Positions 16,500 to 25,376 are shown, numbered from the stretch's first letter. The stretch: DNA of 64,000 nucleotides from Dehalococcoidia bacterium (GCA_030649945.1 JAUSFE010000125.1:49366-113365); one strand, 5' to 3'. The notes: generated by a model not told the origin, from the sequence alone. Translations and numbers: made by a program.

Positions 16500-17111
16500 C
16501 TAGTCGTCTGCCTCCACTCCCACGATGGCGCCGGTCGCAGCGTCCACCTTCACGTCGTTCTCTCCGATGTCCACGTTGAACACCAGCTTGCCCAGGTACT
16601 GTTCGAGGTCAACTTCGCCGGGCGCCCCGCTGGCCGCGCCCTGGGCCGCGGCGATGGCCTGCTCGAGCGTGATCGATGCCTGGGGCAGCAGCTCGGCGCC
16701 GTCGTCGATCTGGCCGGGCGCAACCTTCTGCTCGTCGGCGTCGTCGCCCTCGTCATCCTGGCCCTGCGACCCGCACTGCTCTTCGATATTGTCGGTGTCA
16801 GCGCCGCTCGCGTTCTCCGCCGCGTCGTCGTCAGCGCCGTCCGGCTGCGAACAGGGGACAGCCGTGTCGGCGCCGTCTGCTCCATCCTCCCCTTCGTCGT
16901 CGGGTCCGCACTGCTCTTCGATATCGTCGGTGTCCGCACCGCTTGCGGCCTCTTCGCTCGCGTCGTCCCCCTCGTCGCAGGTCTGCGCCGCGGTGGAAGG
17001 GCCGTTGTTTCCCGCCGATGTTATGCCCGAGGCCATCGTGACGGCGGCCCCGGCCAGGGCGAGCACCGCCACCAGCGCCAGTGCCCAGTACACGCGTTTC
17101 CCGAGAGTCAT
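16500..17111 (-). CDS. Secreted acidic PepSY-domain protein
   Basis: The 203-aa product has an N-terminal signal/TM segment (about 7-30), a very acidic middle with an imperfect internal duplication (ASGADTDDIEEQCG and ASGADTDNIEEQCG, each followed by a D/E run), and a C-terminal PepSY domain (LEQAIAAAQGA through VKVDAATGAIVGVEADD). PepSY domains typically inhibit proteases or sense envelope state; the Cys-containing acidic repeats could bind cations. It lies 93 nt downstream of the kinase gene, so it is probably a target or accessory of that two-component system. Confidence 0.82.
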   Translation of the reverse strand: MTLGKRVYWALALVAVLALAGAAVTMASGITSAGNNGPSTAAQTCDEGDDASEEAASGADTDDIEEQCGPDDEGEDGADGADTAVPCSQPDGADDDAAENASGADTDNIEEQCGSQGQDDEGDDADEQKVAPGQIDDGAELLPQASITLEQAIAAAQGAASGAPGEVDLEQYLGKLVFNVDIGENDVKVDAATGAIVGVEADD

Positions 17112-17204
17112 CTTGCTGTCTCCTTTGCTCTTGCTAACCTGTAAGCTAACTCTACCGCCGCCGGATGAAGCCCTCGTGAACTGAGGATGAAGAATCCAGT
17201 CAGC

Positions 17205-18608
17205 TTAGCGGGCCAGAGGCAGGCGGACGGTGAAGGTGGAGCCCTTTCCCGGCTGGCTCTCGACGACGATCGAGCCGCCGTGGGCTTCCGCGATCCAGAG
17301 GCTGATCGATAGCCCCAGCCCCGCCCCGCCGGCTGCGCGGCTCCTGGCCTTATCTACGCGGTAGAAGCGGTCGAATATGTGAGGGATGTCCTCGCGGTCT
17401 ATGCCTATCCCGGTGTCGCGCACTTTGAGCGATACTGCATCGCTCTCTGTCGCCCAGCCCACGGTCACTTCGCCGCCTGATGGTGTGTACTTGATGGCGT
17501 TGTCCAGGAGGTTGAGCATCAGTTGAATCAACAGATCTTCATCTGCCGTCACTCTTGTTTCGGGCCCCGGATCTACCCGCAGCCGCACCTGCTTGCGCTC
17601 GGCTGATGGGTGGGAATGCTCGGCGGCGGCACGGACGGCCTCCGCCACGTCCACGTCCTCCAGGGACAGCGGGATCTGGCCGGCGTCGGCACGGGCCAGA
17701 CTCAAGAGGCTGGTGGTGAGACGGATCACCCGGTCGGCCTCTTCGTTGATAGCCACGAGAGCCTGCCTGTAGGACTCCGGGCTGCGGCTCCTCTGAAGCG
17801 CCACCTCGCTATGGCCCTTGATCGCTGTCAGCGGTGTTCTCAGCTCGTGCGAGGCGTCCGCCGTGAACTGCCGCTGACGCCGGAAGGCGCTCTCGAGCCG
17901 GGCGATCATGTCGTTGAAAGTGCGGGCGAGCCTCCCCAGCTCGTCGTCCGGGAGATCGAGGTCCAGGCGCTGGCTGAGGTCATCGGCCGAGATGCGCTGT
18001 GCGAGGCCGGTCAGCCGGTCGATGGGCGTCAGCGCGCGCCCCGCGACCAGGAGCCCCCCAAAGGTCGCGATAGCCAACGTCAGGGGATAGGCGATCGCCA
18101 GGATCAGCAGCAGAGTCCGCAGGGTCTCGTCGACGTCTTCCTGAGAGATCCCGACCTCCAACGCACCGGCGGGCGCCGAGCCGCGCAGGATAGGGAGTGT
18201 GGTGACCCTCAGGGTCTGGCCGCCGGCTTCGACGCGCCGGGTCGTCGTCTCGCCCTTCAACGTCCTCTCAATGACCGGCTGGTCCACGGGCGGCCCGCCC
18301 ACCCCAGCCGAGTTATCGAACGTGACTTCGCCGGAGGAGTCGAACACCCGCGCAAAGTTCTCTCCCTCGGCCGGATCTCCCGTAAAGTCTATCCCGGTGA
18401 TCGTCGGACGGCCGGACTCATAGCTAATGGCCCCCAGCAGGAGACCTGCCCTGCTTTCGAGCAAGTTGTCAAGGTCGTCGATAAGACTCTGGCGGAGGGC
18501 GAAATAGATGCCGGCGCAGAAAGCGGCCAGGACCACGGCGAGGAGGAGGACATACCACAGGGTAATGCGAAGCCGGATGGAACGGAGGATCAACACGCCG
18601 CTACTCAT
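17205..18608 (-). CDS. Sensor histidine kinase (HAMP, HisKA, HATPase)
   Basis: The 467-aa kinase has TM1 (about 12-37), an extracytoplasmic sensor of about 125 residues, TM2 (about 165-189), HAMP (about 190-242), HisKA with His254 (ASHELRTPL), and the HATPase boxes NLLDNAIKYTP, DTGIGI and GAGLGLSI. The architecture resembles PhoR/BaeS/QseC-type kinases. Its ATG overlaps the end of the response-regulator gene by 8 nt. The sensor region has no recognisable domain; with a PepSY protein downstream, envelope or cation sensing is inferred. Confidence 0.95.
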   Translation of the reverse strand: MSSGVLILRSIRLRITLWYVLLLAVVLAAFCAGIYFALRQSLIDDLDNLLESRAGLLLGAISYESGRPTITGIDFTGDPAEGENFARVFDSSGEVTFDNSAGVGGPPVDQPVIERTLKGETTTRRVEAGGQTLRVTTLPILRGSAPAGALEVGISQEDVDETLRTLLLILAIAYPLTLAIATFGGLLVAGRALTPIDRLTGLAQRISADDLSQRLDLDLPDDELGRLARTFNDMIARLESAFRRQRQFTADASHELRTPLTAIKGHSEVALQRSRSPESYRQALVAINEEADRVIRLTTSLLSLARADAGQIPLSLEDVDVAEAVRAAAEHSHPSAERKQVRLRVDPGPETRVTADEDLLIQLMLNLLDNAIKYTPSGGEVTVGWATESDAVSLKVRDTGIGIDREDIPHIFDRFYRVDKARSRAAGGAGLGLSISLWIAEAHGGSIVVESQPGKGSTFTVRLPLAR

Positions 18609-19281
18609 TGGACCGGCCAGAGATGCGATATCCCGCGCCTCTGGCCGTCTGTATGAGCTTTCGCTCGAAGGGGCCGTCGATCTTTCGCCTCAGGTTCCTA
18701 ACGTGCACGTCGATAACGTTGGTCACGCTGTCGAAGTCGTAGTTCCATACGTGCTCGGCGATCATGGTTCTAGTCAGGACTTGATTCGGGTGTCGCATCA
18801 GATATTCCAGCAGGCTCAACTCTTTGGCGGTCAGCTCGATTGGGCCGCCGGCGCGGGCAACTGTGCGGGTGGTGGTGTCCAGGACGAGATCGTCAACCCG
18901 CAGGCTGGCGCCGAGCAAGGCGGGCTCGCGGCGGGTCAGTGCGCGGACGCGCGCGAGCAGCTCGGCAAAGGCGAAAGGCTTCACCAGGTAGTCGTCGGCG
19001 CCGCTATCCAGTCCGCGCACGCGGTCTTCAATTGCGTCTCTTGCCGTGAGCATCAGGATTGGTGTCCGCACCCCCTGGTCCCGGAGGATGCGGCAGACCT
19101 GCACGCCGTCGCGCACCGGCAGCATCACGTCCAGGACGATCACGTCAAAGTCTGCGACGTCCGGCCAGTGGAGAGCCTCGTCCCCGTCGTAGGCGATGTC
19201 CACGCCGTGCCCGTGTTCCGTCAGACCTCTCGCGATGAAGTCCGCTATGGCGCGTTCATCTTCGACCAGGAGAATTCGCAT
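18601..19281 (-). CDS. OmpR-family response regulator
   Basis: The 226-aa regulator has a complete receiver (acidic VEDE pocket, phospho-acceptor Asp51 in IVLDVMLP, Lys in DYLVKPF) and a C-terminal winged helix (LTAKELSLLEYLMRHP, VIDVHVRNLRRKI). It is first in the regulator-kinase-PepSY operon. A TATAAT lies about 38 nt upstream of its ATG. Confidence 0.95.
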   Translation of the reverse strand: MRILLVEDERAIADFIARGLTEHGHGVDIAYDGDEALHWPDVADFDVIVLDVMLPVRDGVQVCRILRDQGVRTPILMLTARDAIEDRVRGLDSGADDYLVKPFAFAELLARVRALTRREPALLGASLRVDDLVLDTTTRTVARAGGPIELTAKELSLLEYLMRHPNQVLTRTMIAEHVWNYDFDSVTNVIDVHVRNLRRKIDGPFERKLIQTARGAGYRISGRSNE

Positions 19282-19318
19282 GTCTCAGGAATCGCTATCG
19301 TCCCGCAAGAGCATAGGC

Positions 19319-19324
19319 ATTATA
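19319..19324 (-). promoter_or_regulatory. -10 box of two-component operon
   Basis: TATAAT on the minus strand, 37 nt upstream of the regulator ATG. A convincing -35 hexamer is not visible, which would fit activation by the regulator itself. Confidence 0.5.
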
Positions 19325-19704
19325 GATGAACGTCGCATGAAGACACGCCGGCGCTCACGGAATGTCGCGGATGTCTTCCAGGCTTCCAGCGAGGTCGTGG
19401 GGCGACACGCGCGGCCTATCCGTGGGGGTGACCGGTGCGTGGCTCAGGGCAGGGGCCCCGAGCCCGTATCGGACATCCCTTCCCGCTCGCCCTGAGGCAC
19501 TCGTAGGCCTGTCCTGAGCGCAGCCGAAGGGACGAGCGAACCCAGACGGTGCCGCATTCGAGCCGTCTCTGCTCCGCTCATAGTACGAGCGTTGACGCAT
19601 CTTCCCGCTCGTCCTGAGGTTCTCGTAGGACGAGCGGAGCGACCACGCCCGGCCGCTGTACTCCGCTCATGGTACGAGTACCTCACCATGAGCGGGAAGA
19701 GGCG
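19325..19704. repeat. Repeat cluster: element copy 3 plus CTCGTCC and CTCATGGT hairpins
   Basis: This 380-nt stretch has no gene. 19348-19465 is the third copy of the 16.2-kb unit, with a GTGGCTCAGGGC hairpin carrying one mismatch. 19490-19545 holds CTCGTAGG and CTGAGCGCAGCCGAAGG-type repeat. 19605-19637 is CCGCTCGTCCT-loop-AGGACGAGCGG. 19666-19694 is GCTCATGGT-loop-ACCATGAGC. The cluster ends exactly at the stop codon of the DUF4389 gene. Confidence 0.8.
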
Positions 19705-20286
19705 CTAGGCGGCGGGGGCCGCCTCGGCGCCGGTATCGAAGGCGAAGGGCGGGTATTCGTCCACGAGCGAGGCGTGGTAGGCGTACAGCCGCGCCTGCCA
19801 GCGGACGACGCCACGCTGGAAGTCGTACAGTCCACCCGAGTAGCTCTCCTGCGCGAGTACCTGAATGGCGGCGATGATCCAGATGATCGCCGAGACCCAG
19901 GTGAGCACTCCCAGCACGATGGCGCTGGGGATGCTCATGATGAGGCGCAGGAGCGCGGAGCCAACGGTGGGCGAGCCGCCGGCCCGCAGGTCAAAGCGCA
20001 CGCTAGGGTCGTCGTCGCCGGACGGGAAGTGGTCCGTCAGCATGAAGGTGTAGGCCTCAATACCTACGGCCCAGCGCAGCCAACCCTTGATGCGGGGCCC
20101 ATCGTCCTGCAGGTACTTGTCCGCGCCCTTCTGCGATATCCAGATGGCGGCGAGCACCGGCAGCGCCAGGTAGAGGGCACCGCTGATGAACGAGAAGACG
20201 AAGTAGACGATGATGCGCAGGAAGACCTGGGGGCGCTCGAACTTGTCCGGACGGACGGAGTCAAAGGTGACGGGATAGTCAGCCAT
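19705..20286 (-). CDS. DUF4389 membrane protein (copy 1)
   Basis: The 193-aa protein has three predicted TM segments (about 25-50, 107-130 and a shorter hydrophobic stretch between) and the family pattern: a YPVTF start, FERPQVFLRI, a middle loop, and a C-terminal WQARLYAYHASLVDEYPPFAF. Function of DUF4389 proteins is unknown. I start at ATG 20286, preceded by AAAGGATC; the track start is 37 codons further up. A paralogue lies directly upstream in the same orientation. Confidence 0.85.
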   Translation of the reverse strand: MADYPVTFDSVRPDKFERPQVFLRIIVYFVFSFISGALYLALPVLAAIWISQKGADKYLQDDGPRIKGWLRWAVGIEAYTFMLTDHFPSGDDDPSVRFDLRAGGSPTVGSALLRLIMSIPSAIVLGVLTWVSAIIWIIAAIQVLAQESYSGGLYDFQRGVVRWQARLYAYHASLVDEYPPFAFDTGAEAAPAA

Positions 20287-20423
20287 GGCGACGATCCTTT
20301 CTTCCCGAAGAGCTATGCCAGACCTGTCACCACGATGGTAGTCGCGGCCGGGAGATTTGTCGAGAGGAACGGAGGAACGCAGCAAGCAGGCGACCAAGCG
20401 AGGGGGCCGGAACAGGGTATGGA

Positions 20424-21053
20424 TCAGGCGGCCGGGTTCGCGGCGAGGCTGAAGGGCGGGTAGCGGTCAGTGAGCGAGGCGTGGTAGCAGAGAAGCCGCG
20501 CGCCCCAGGCGACGAGGCCGGTGTGGAAGGCGTAGAGCCAGCCGCCGTAGTTCTCGTCCACCAGCACCATCACCGCAGCCACGGTCCACGTGACCACGGC
20601 GACGGCGCTCAGCGCCGCCAGCGCCACCGCGCTGGGGACGCTGAGGACCAGCCTCAGCAGCGCTCTGCCGGTGGTCGGGCGCCCGCTGGGGCGGACCTCC
20701 AGGCGCACCACGGACTCCGGGTCGTCCAGGGGGATGCGGTCCGTGAGCAGCGCGCCGTAAGCGCCGAAAGCCACGAGCCAGTGCAGCCAGCGCTTGAGAC
20801 GCGGCGCGTTCTCATCGAAGAAGCGGTCGGGCCCATCGCGGGAGGTGAAGGCGGCGGCGAGGACGGGAATGGCGAAGTAGACAAGGGCGATGAGCCAGAT
20901 GACGGCCAGCAGCAGGGAGAACAGCAGGGCGATGGCCAGACGCAGGAAGATCTGCGCGCGGTCAAACCGCGGCGGCCGCTCGACGGCGAAGACGACCGGG
21001 TAGGCGGCCTTCGCGCCGAGGCTGTCCGAGCCGAAAGGGGTGATCCTGCCCAC
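20424..21053 (-). CDS. DUF4389 membrane protein (copy 2)
   Basis: Paralogue of the preceding entry (209 aa) with the same blocks: YPVVFAVERPPRFDRAQIF, two or three TM helices (FSLLLAVIWLIALVYFAIPV; VALAALSAVAVVTWTVAAV) and WGARLLCYHASLTDRYPPFSL. The track start is a GTG; an internal start nearer the YPVVF block cannot be excluded. It is separated from copy 1 by 137 nt without a clear promoter. The role is unknown. Confidence 0.8.
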   Translation of the reverse strand: MGRITPFGSDSLGAKAAYPVVFAVERPPRFDRAQIFLRLAIALLFSLLLAVIWLIALVYFAIPVLAAAFTSRDGPDRFFDENAPRLKRWLHWLVAFGAYGALLTDRIPLDDPESVVRLEVRPSGRPTTGRALLRLVLSVPSAVALAALSAVAVVTWTVAAVMVLVDENYGGWLYAFHTGLVAWGARLLCYHASLTDRYPPFSLAANPAA

Positions 21054-21136
21054 GCTGGTAGAACGTGCGGGACGCGCGCTGGATACCGCCGCCCGCGCTT
21101 ATGTCGAGCGGCCGCCGCCGCGCCGCGGGGCCGGGG

Positions 21137-21715
21137 CTAACCGGCGCCGGGCGGAAACTCTTCGAAGATGCGCGAGGGCGTGGGCCCCGTCTGCCCCTGG
21201 TACTTGGAGCCCAGCTCTGGCGAGCCGTATGGCCGGTCTACGCGCGTGGTCATGCGGATAAAGCTGACCTGGGCGATGCGCATGCCGTAGTAGAGGGCGA
21301 TGGGCATCTGCGATTGGTTGGACAGCTCCAGGGTCAGCCTGCCGGTCCAGCCGGGGTCCACATAGCCGGCCGTGGCGTGCACCAGCAGCCCCAGGCGCCC
21401 CAGCGAGGATTTGCCGTCCACACGCGCCACGATATCGTCCGGGAGGGTGATGGTCTCCATGGTGGAGCCGAGGCAGAAGGCGCCGGGCTGGATGACGAAC
21501 GGCGCCTCGCTCCCGATGGTCACCAGCTCCGTGAGGTCCTCCGCCGGCTGCCGCACGTCCACGAAGGGACGGCTGCTCAGGCGGAAGATGCGGAAGCTGC
21601 GGTCCAGCCGCAGGTCCACGGAGGCCGGCTGGATGGCGTTCTCGTCCAGCGGCTCAATGATCAGGCGGCCGGCGGCCAGCTCTTCTTTGATGGTGTGGTC
21701 GCTGAGGACGGTCAT
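21137..21715 (-). CDS. dcd: dCTP deaminase
   Basis: Deaminates dCTP to dUTP for thymidylate synthesis. The 192-aa protein has the trimeric dUTPase-fold core: QPASVDLRL, the catalytic stretch GKSSLGRLGLLVHATAGYVDPGW, LTLELSN and the C-terminal KYQGQTGPTPSR that closes over the nucleotide. The sequence does not settle whether it is mono- or bifunctional. GACCCTGACCC-type simple repeats lie directly upstream. Confidence 0.95.
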   Translation of the reverse strand: MTVLSDHTIKEELAAGRLIIEPLDENAIQPASVDLRLDRSFRIFRLSSRPFVDVRQPAEDLTELVTIGSEAPFVIQPGAFCLGSTMETITLPDDIVARVDGKSSLGRLGLLVHATAGYVDPGWTGRLTLELSNQSQMPIALYYGMRIAQVSFIRMTTRVDRPYGSPELGSKYQGQTGPTPSRIFEEFPPGAG

Positions 21716-21721
21716 GGTGGC

Positions 21722-21845
21722 TTAAGGGTCAGGGGTCAGGGGGTCGGGGTCAAGGGTCAGGAGAGCCGCCCCCCATGACCCCTCCCTGGACAGACCTGAA
21801 GTCTGTCCCTACTGCTGACCCCTGACCCTTGACCCTTGACTCGCG
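21722..21845. repeat. GGGTCA simple repeats around a small hairpin
   Basis: Several GGGTCAGG/GGGTCAAG units on one side are mirrored by CTGACCC/CTTGACCC units on the other. ACAGACCTGAAGTCTGT in the middle is a further inverted repeat. It fills the gap between dcd and the SIMPL operon. Confidence 0.75.
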
Positions 21846-21849
21846 TTGC

Positions 21850-22863
21850 CTACTGGATCGCGTAAGTCACACCGATGTTCGCGAACACTTCCACCTGCGC
21901 CGCCCCGCTGCCCCCGGTCTTCATTGGGTACGGCCCGGAGTAGCCGGAGGCGCACTCCGTGGTGCCGAAGGGGCTGAACGGCGTGTACGAGTAGTTGCTG
22001 GCGCCGGTGATCTCTCCCCGCGTGACGCCCAGGACCTCCGCGAAGGCGGCGCCGCGATCGCCCGCGTCTTCGACTGCGGCCACCATCGCGGCCCGCTCCA
22101 GCGGCGTGCAGTCGGCTACGGTGTAGGACACGTTCGTGCTCTGGAGCGCCAGGTTCGCCAGGCCGGCGGCGGCGTTGCGCGCCGCCTCGCTGACGGCGTC
22201 CACGGTGCCCACGTTGCGGACCCGGGCGCGCAGCGTGGCGCTGCTGAAGTACGGGTCGTAGTAGGGCTGCGCCAGCAGCTCGATGTCATCCCTCGCCACG
22301 CCCTGGGCTACCAGGGCGTCGATCACCGGCTGCAGGTCGCCCTCGGTTATCGGCTCGGCCGAGGGGCTCGGCGGCGCACCGCCTTCCTGCGGGGCGTCTC
22401 CCCCCGGGGCGGGCACCGGGTAGGGCTTGTCATAGCCGTAGCCGCCGCGGCCGAAGTAGAACTCGATCACGGCGCTATCGGCGTCCGCCTTCGCGGAGCC
22501 GTATCCCTGCACCGTGATCCCCGCGTTGCTCGCCTGCTGCAGACCCGGCGCCGGTGCGAAGCCGGGCACGCCCCTGACGCCGTCGGCGGATATGTTCGAG
22601 AAGCCGGTTGTACCGTCGACACCGCCGCCGCCCGTGACCACCTGCGTATCGCCGCCGGTCCTCGCCAGCGGCGCCGCCGCCTGCTCTCCAGACGTGCCGC
22701 CCGCCGCGCCCAGGCTGGCGCCGCGTGCCGCCACGCTCAGCCCCTTCTCCGTGGTGATCCGCGACGTTTCTCCGCCGCCGTCATCGTCGTCCCCGCAGGC
22801 GGCCGCCAGCGCGGCCACCGCCAGGACGCCGATCAGCGGCATGAAAATGAGCTTCGTATTCAT
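21850..22863 (-). CDS. SIMPL-domain (DUF541) lipoprotein, larger copy
   Basis: The 337-aa product has a lipoprotein signal (LAAACGDDDD) and a SIMPL/DUF541 domain starting near VQGYGSAKADADSAVIEFYFG and ending VEVFANIGVTYAIQ. A Pro/Gly-rich insertion interrupts the domain near residue 145. SIMPL proteins are envelope proteins of unclear function (BP26-like channels in some bacteria). The ATG follows AAGGAGGGTCTG. It is last in the sigma/anti-sigma/SIMPL operon, 10 nt after the preceding SIMPL gene. Confidence 0.85.
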   Translation of the reverse strand: MNTKLIFMPLIGVLAVAALAAACGDDDDGGGETSRITTEKGLSVAARGASLGAAGGTSGEQAAAPLARTGGDTQVVTGGGGVDGTTGFSNISADGVRGVPGFAPAPGLQQASNAGITVQGYGSAKADADSAVIEFYFGRGGYGYDKPYPVPAPGGDAPQEGGAPPSPSAEPITEGDLQPVIDALVAQGVARDDIELLAQPYYDPYFSSATLRARVRNVGTVDAVSEAARNAAAGLANLALQSTNVSYTVADCTPLERAAMVAAVEDAGDRGAAFAEVLGVTRGEITGASNYSYTPFSPFGTTECASGYSGPYPMKTGGSGAAQVEVFANIGVTYAIQ

Positions 22864-22873
22864 CAGACCCTCC

Positions 22874-23671
22874 TTACTGAATGGCGTAGGTGACTTGAAC
22901 GCTTACGGTGATATCAAGCTGGCCCGTCTGAATGGAAGTGCCAGTGGCGGGCAGCGACAATGCGCCGCCGGCGCGGGCATCGAAATAGATGGGGGTGACA
23001 CCGTCGCTCGAGGTCTCGGTGATCGCCAGCGGCGCGCCCAGCGTCACCCCCGCCAGCGTCGCCAGCTCCTGCGCCTTGGCCTTCGCCTCCGTCATCGCCG
23101 CGCCCCGCGCCTGGGAGAGGAGCGCGTCCGAGTCGTCGATGGTGAAGGTGACGCCGCTGACCTGGAGAGGATCGCCCACGGCGTCCACGGCATCGTCGAT
23201 GACCTTCGCCACGCCGTCCAGGTCGTCCGTCTTCACGGAGAGCGTGTGCGTCAGCCGGTAGCCGGTCAGTCGCGGCGAGCCGGAGGAGGAGTAGTTGTAT
23301 TCCGGGTTGAGGCTGAACTGCGTGGTCTTGATGTCCTCCTCCGCGATGCCGTTGGCGCGCGCGGAGGCGAGCAGCTTGTCCATCGCCTCAGCCGCCCCGT
23401 CGCGGGCCTCGCGGGCCGTCGGGGAGAGCACCGAGACGCCCAGGGACAGCAGCGCCGTGTCCGGCTTGGCCGTGACCAGGCCCTGGCCGGCCACCGTGAT
23501 GCCCTGCCCAGCGCCGTTCGCCTGCGTCTGGGGGGCGGCGGCGTTGGCGGGCGCGGGGCCCGATGCGCCGCCGCCGTCGTCGCCGGCGTCATCGTCGCTG
23601 CTGCAGGCGAGCGCCAGCAGGGGGAGGACGGCGATCAGGGACAGGAGCGGGACTGCGTATGTGCGCCTCAT
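22874..23671 (-). CDS. SIMPL-domain (DUF541) lipoprotein, smaller copy
   Basis: The 265-aa product has a lipobox (LLALAC) and a canonical SIMPL domain: GITVAGQGLVTAKPDTALLSLGVS, NGIAEEDIKTTQFSLNPEY, LTGYRLTHTLSV and the C-terminal VSVQVTYAIQ shared with its neighbour. The start codon overlaps the anti-sigma stop (ATGA). Its place in an ECF operon suggests it is an envelope effector of that stress response. Confidence 0.88.
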   Translation of the reverse strand: MRRTYAVPLLSLIAVLPLLALACSSDDDAGDDGGGASGPAPANAAAPQTQANGAGQGITVAGQGLVTAKPDTALLSLGVSVLSPTAREARDGAAEAMDKLLASARANGIAEEDIKTTQFSLNPEYNYSSSGSPRLTGYRLTHTLSVKTDDLDGVAKVIDDAVDAVGDPLQVSGVTFTIDDSDALLSQARGAAMTEAKAKAQELATLAGVTLGAPLAITETSSDGVTPIYFDARAGGALSLPATGTSIQTGQLDITVSVQVTYAIQ

Positions 23672-24708
23672 GGGCGCCTCCTTCTGCCCGCGAGGGCCAG
23701 GCCGAGGCCGGCGGCAAGGGCCAGCGCCAGCGCCAGCGCGAGCGCTATCTCGATCAGGACAACTGTGTCTACTCCGCCGTCAGACTGCTCCGCCTCGCCG
23801 CCCGCGGCGAGTGCCAAAGGGGCCTCCGGCGAGGGGCCGTTCGTCACCTGCATGCGAGCCTCCGGCGGCGCCGGGGTGGGCGCCGGGGCGCCGCCGGTGG
23901 CAGGCAGCGCCGGGGCCGTCGTCTGCGGGGCTTCGCCGCCCGTGGCAGGCAGCGCAGGGGCCGTCGCCGGCGGGGCTTCGGCGCCGGTGGCAGGCAGCGC
24001 GGGGGCCATCGCCTGCGGGGTTTCACCGCCGGTCACCGGCCCACCGGCCACACCGCCACCCGCGGGCGGCACACTACTCGTGTCGCCGTTGCCCAAGGTG
24101 CCGACGGTGCCGCCGTATGCCTCATCACCCGTTGCGCCACCAGCCGCTGTGCCGCCGTCCATTGCGCCGATGCCCGTTGTGCCGGCGGCCGGGGTCGGCG
24201 CGGTCGCGGGCGCCGGAGCGGGTGAGGGGGTTGTAACCAGCGAATTGTCGGCGTTCCGGGAGGCGAGCCCATCCTCTAAGACATTGCGATCGGCGGCGAA
24301 CTGCATCTCCGTGCCGCCGCCGGGTCCCCCCGGGGAAGGATTCCCGCCGGTGCTGACATCGAAGATGACGACCGCCGCGAGGGCCACCGCGAGGCCCGCG
24401 GCGGCGATGCGCGCTCCCGCCGCGATAAGGGGCAGCGAGGGCGACCGCGCGGGCAGACGCCCGCCCGTCTGGGCGGAGGCGGGCACGCCCACCTGCGCGG
24501 GGGTGAGGGCGAAGGAGCGGGGCGGCTCCACCTGCGGCAGCTCCCGCAGGGCCATGACGGTGAGCCGCAGCTCCTCCAGCTCCCGCGTGCAGGCCTCGCA
24601 CCGCTGAAGGTGGGCTTCCACGGCCGCCGCCTCGCGCGCGTTGAGCCGGCCGTCGATGTAGGGCGACAGCTTGTCTCGCAGCGGGGAGTGACGGTTGGGC
24701 CAGGGCAT
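23668..24708 (-). CDS. Zinc-finger anti-sigma factor with Pro/Ala repeat region
   Basis: The protein (about 346 aa) has a zf-HC2 anti-sigma domain (VEAHLQRCEACTRELEEL, the H-x3-C-x2-C zinc motif), a TM segment (about 115-140), a long extracytoplasmic Ala/Pro/Gly region with about four copies of PALPATGxEAP, and a second C-terminal TM (LIEIALALALALALA) ending in GRRRRP. It should hold the upstream ECF sigma at the membrane. I prefer ATG 24708, 1 nt after the sigma stop, with GAGGAAG upstream; the track's GTG is 15 nt earlier. Confidence 0.87.
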   Translation of the reverse strand: MPWPNRHSPLRDKLSPYIDGRLNAREAAAVEAHLQRCEACTRELEELRLTVMALRELPQVEPPRSFALTPAQVGVPASAQTGGRLPARSPSLPLIAAGARIAAAGLAVALAAVVIFDVSTGGNPSPGGPGGGTEMQFAADRNVLEDGLASRNADNSLVTTPSPAPAPATAPTPAAGTTGIGAMDGGTAAGGATGDEAYGGTVGTLGNGDTSSVPPAGGGVAGGPVTGGETPQAMAPALPATGAEAPPATAPALPATGGEAPQTTAPALPATGGAPAPTPAPPEARMQVTNGPSPEAPLALAAGGEAEQSDGGVDTVVLIEIALALALALALAAGLGLALAGRRRRP

Positions 24709-24709
24709 T

Positions 24710-25327
24710 TCAGGCTTCCTCACTGGATGGACGGAACCGCGAGGGCAAAAGTTCCCGCCGGGCCAGCAGGAGGAGGCGCAGGCGGTGGCGCCCGCGGCTG
24801 ATGCGCGACTTGACCGTGCCCAGGGAGCTGCCGGTGACCGCGGCGATCTCGGCGTAGTCCAGGCCCTGGACGTCGCAGAGGACGATGACCAGCCGCTGGT
24901 CCGGCGGCAGGCTGCCCAGCGCTTCCCGGAGGACGCCCGCCAGCTCCAGCCGCTCCATGTGCTCCTCCATGGTCACACCGGCCGCCGGCGCATCGTGGGC
25001 CCGTTCGTCGTCGCCGCGGGGCTCGTCCAGGGAGACGGCGGGGCGGGCGCGGCGGCGGCGCAGCTCGTCGTAACAGGCGTTGGCGGCGATGCGGAAGAGC
25101 CAGGCCCGGAAGGCGCCGCCGCGGAAGCTCCCCAGCGAGCGGCAGGCGGAGATGAACGCCTCCTGCGCGGCGTCCTCCGCCGCCTGCTGAGAGCCGAGCA
25201 TGCGCAGGCAGAGGCTGTACAGGGCGGTCTGGTAGCGCTCCACAAGGAGGTTGAAGGCGGAGAGGTCGCCCGTGCGGCTGCGAGCGATGAGGTCAGCGTC
25301 GGCATCGGTGTCCACAGGTGGGGCCAT
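24710..25327 (-). CDS. ECF sigma factor (sigma-70 family, RpoE-like)
   Basis: The 205-aa sigma factor has region 2 (AFNLLVERYQTALYSLCLRMLG, DAAQEAFISACRSL, FRAWLFRIAANACYDELRRRRA) and region 4 (LPPDQRLVIVLCDVQGLDYAEIAAVTG, GTVKSRISRGRHRLR). It is first in an operon with its anti-sigma and two SIMPL lipoproteins and is divergent from lepB. Autoregulation is likely for this class, but I cannot identify its recognition motif. Confidence 0.95.
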   Translation of the reverse strand: MAPPVDTDADADLIARSRTGDLSAFNLLVERYQTALYSLCLRMLGSQQAAEDAAQEAFISACRSLGSFRGGAFRAWLFRIAANACYDELRRRRARPAVSLDEPRGDDERAHDAPAAGVTMEEHMERLELAGVLREALGSLPPDQRLVIVLCDVQGLDYAEIAAVTGSSLGTVKSRISRGRHRLRLLLLARRELLPSRFRPSSEEA

Positions 25328-25376
25328 TCTATCAGGGCAGGAGGCAGGGTTCTCGCGGGGGGAGGGCGGCGCGGGC

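Noticed and set aside
22514-24607. 697-aa plus-strand ORF
   Set aside because: Shadow of the SIMPL and anti-sigma genes; repeat-like GAVAGGA runs mirror the Pro/Ala repeats of the anti-sigma.
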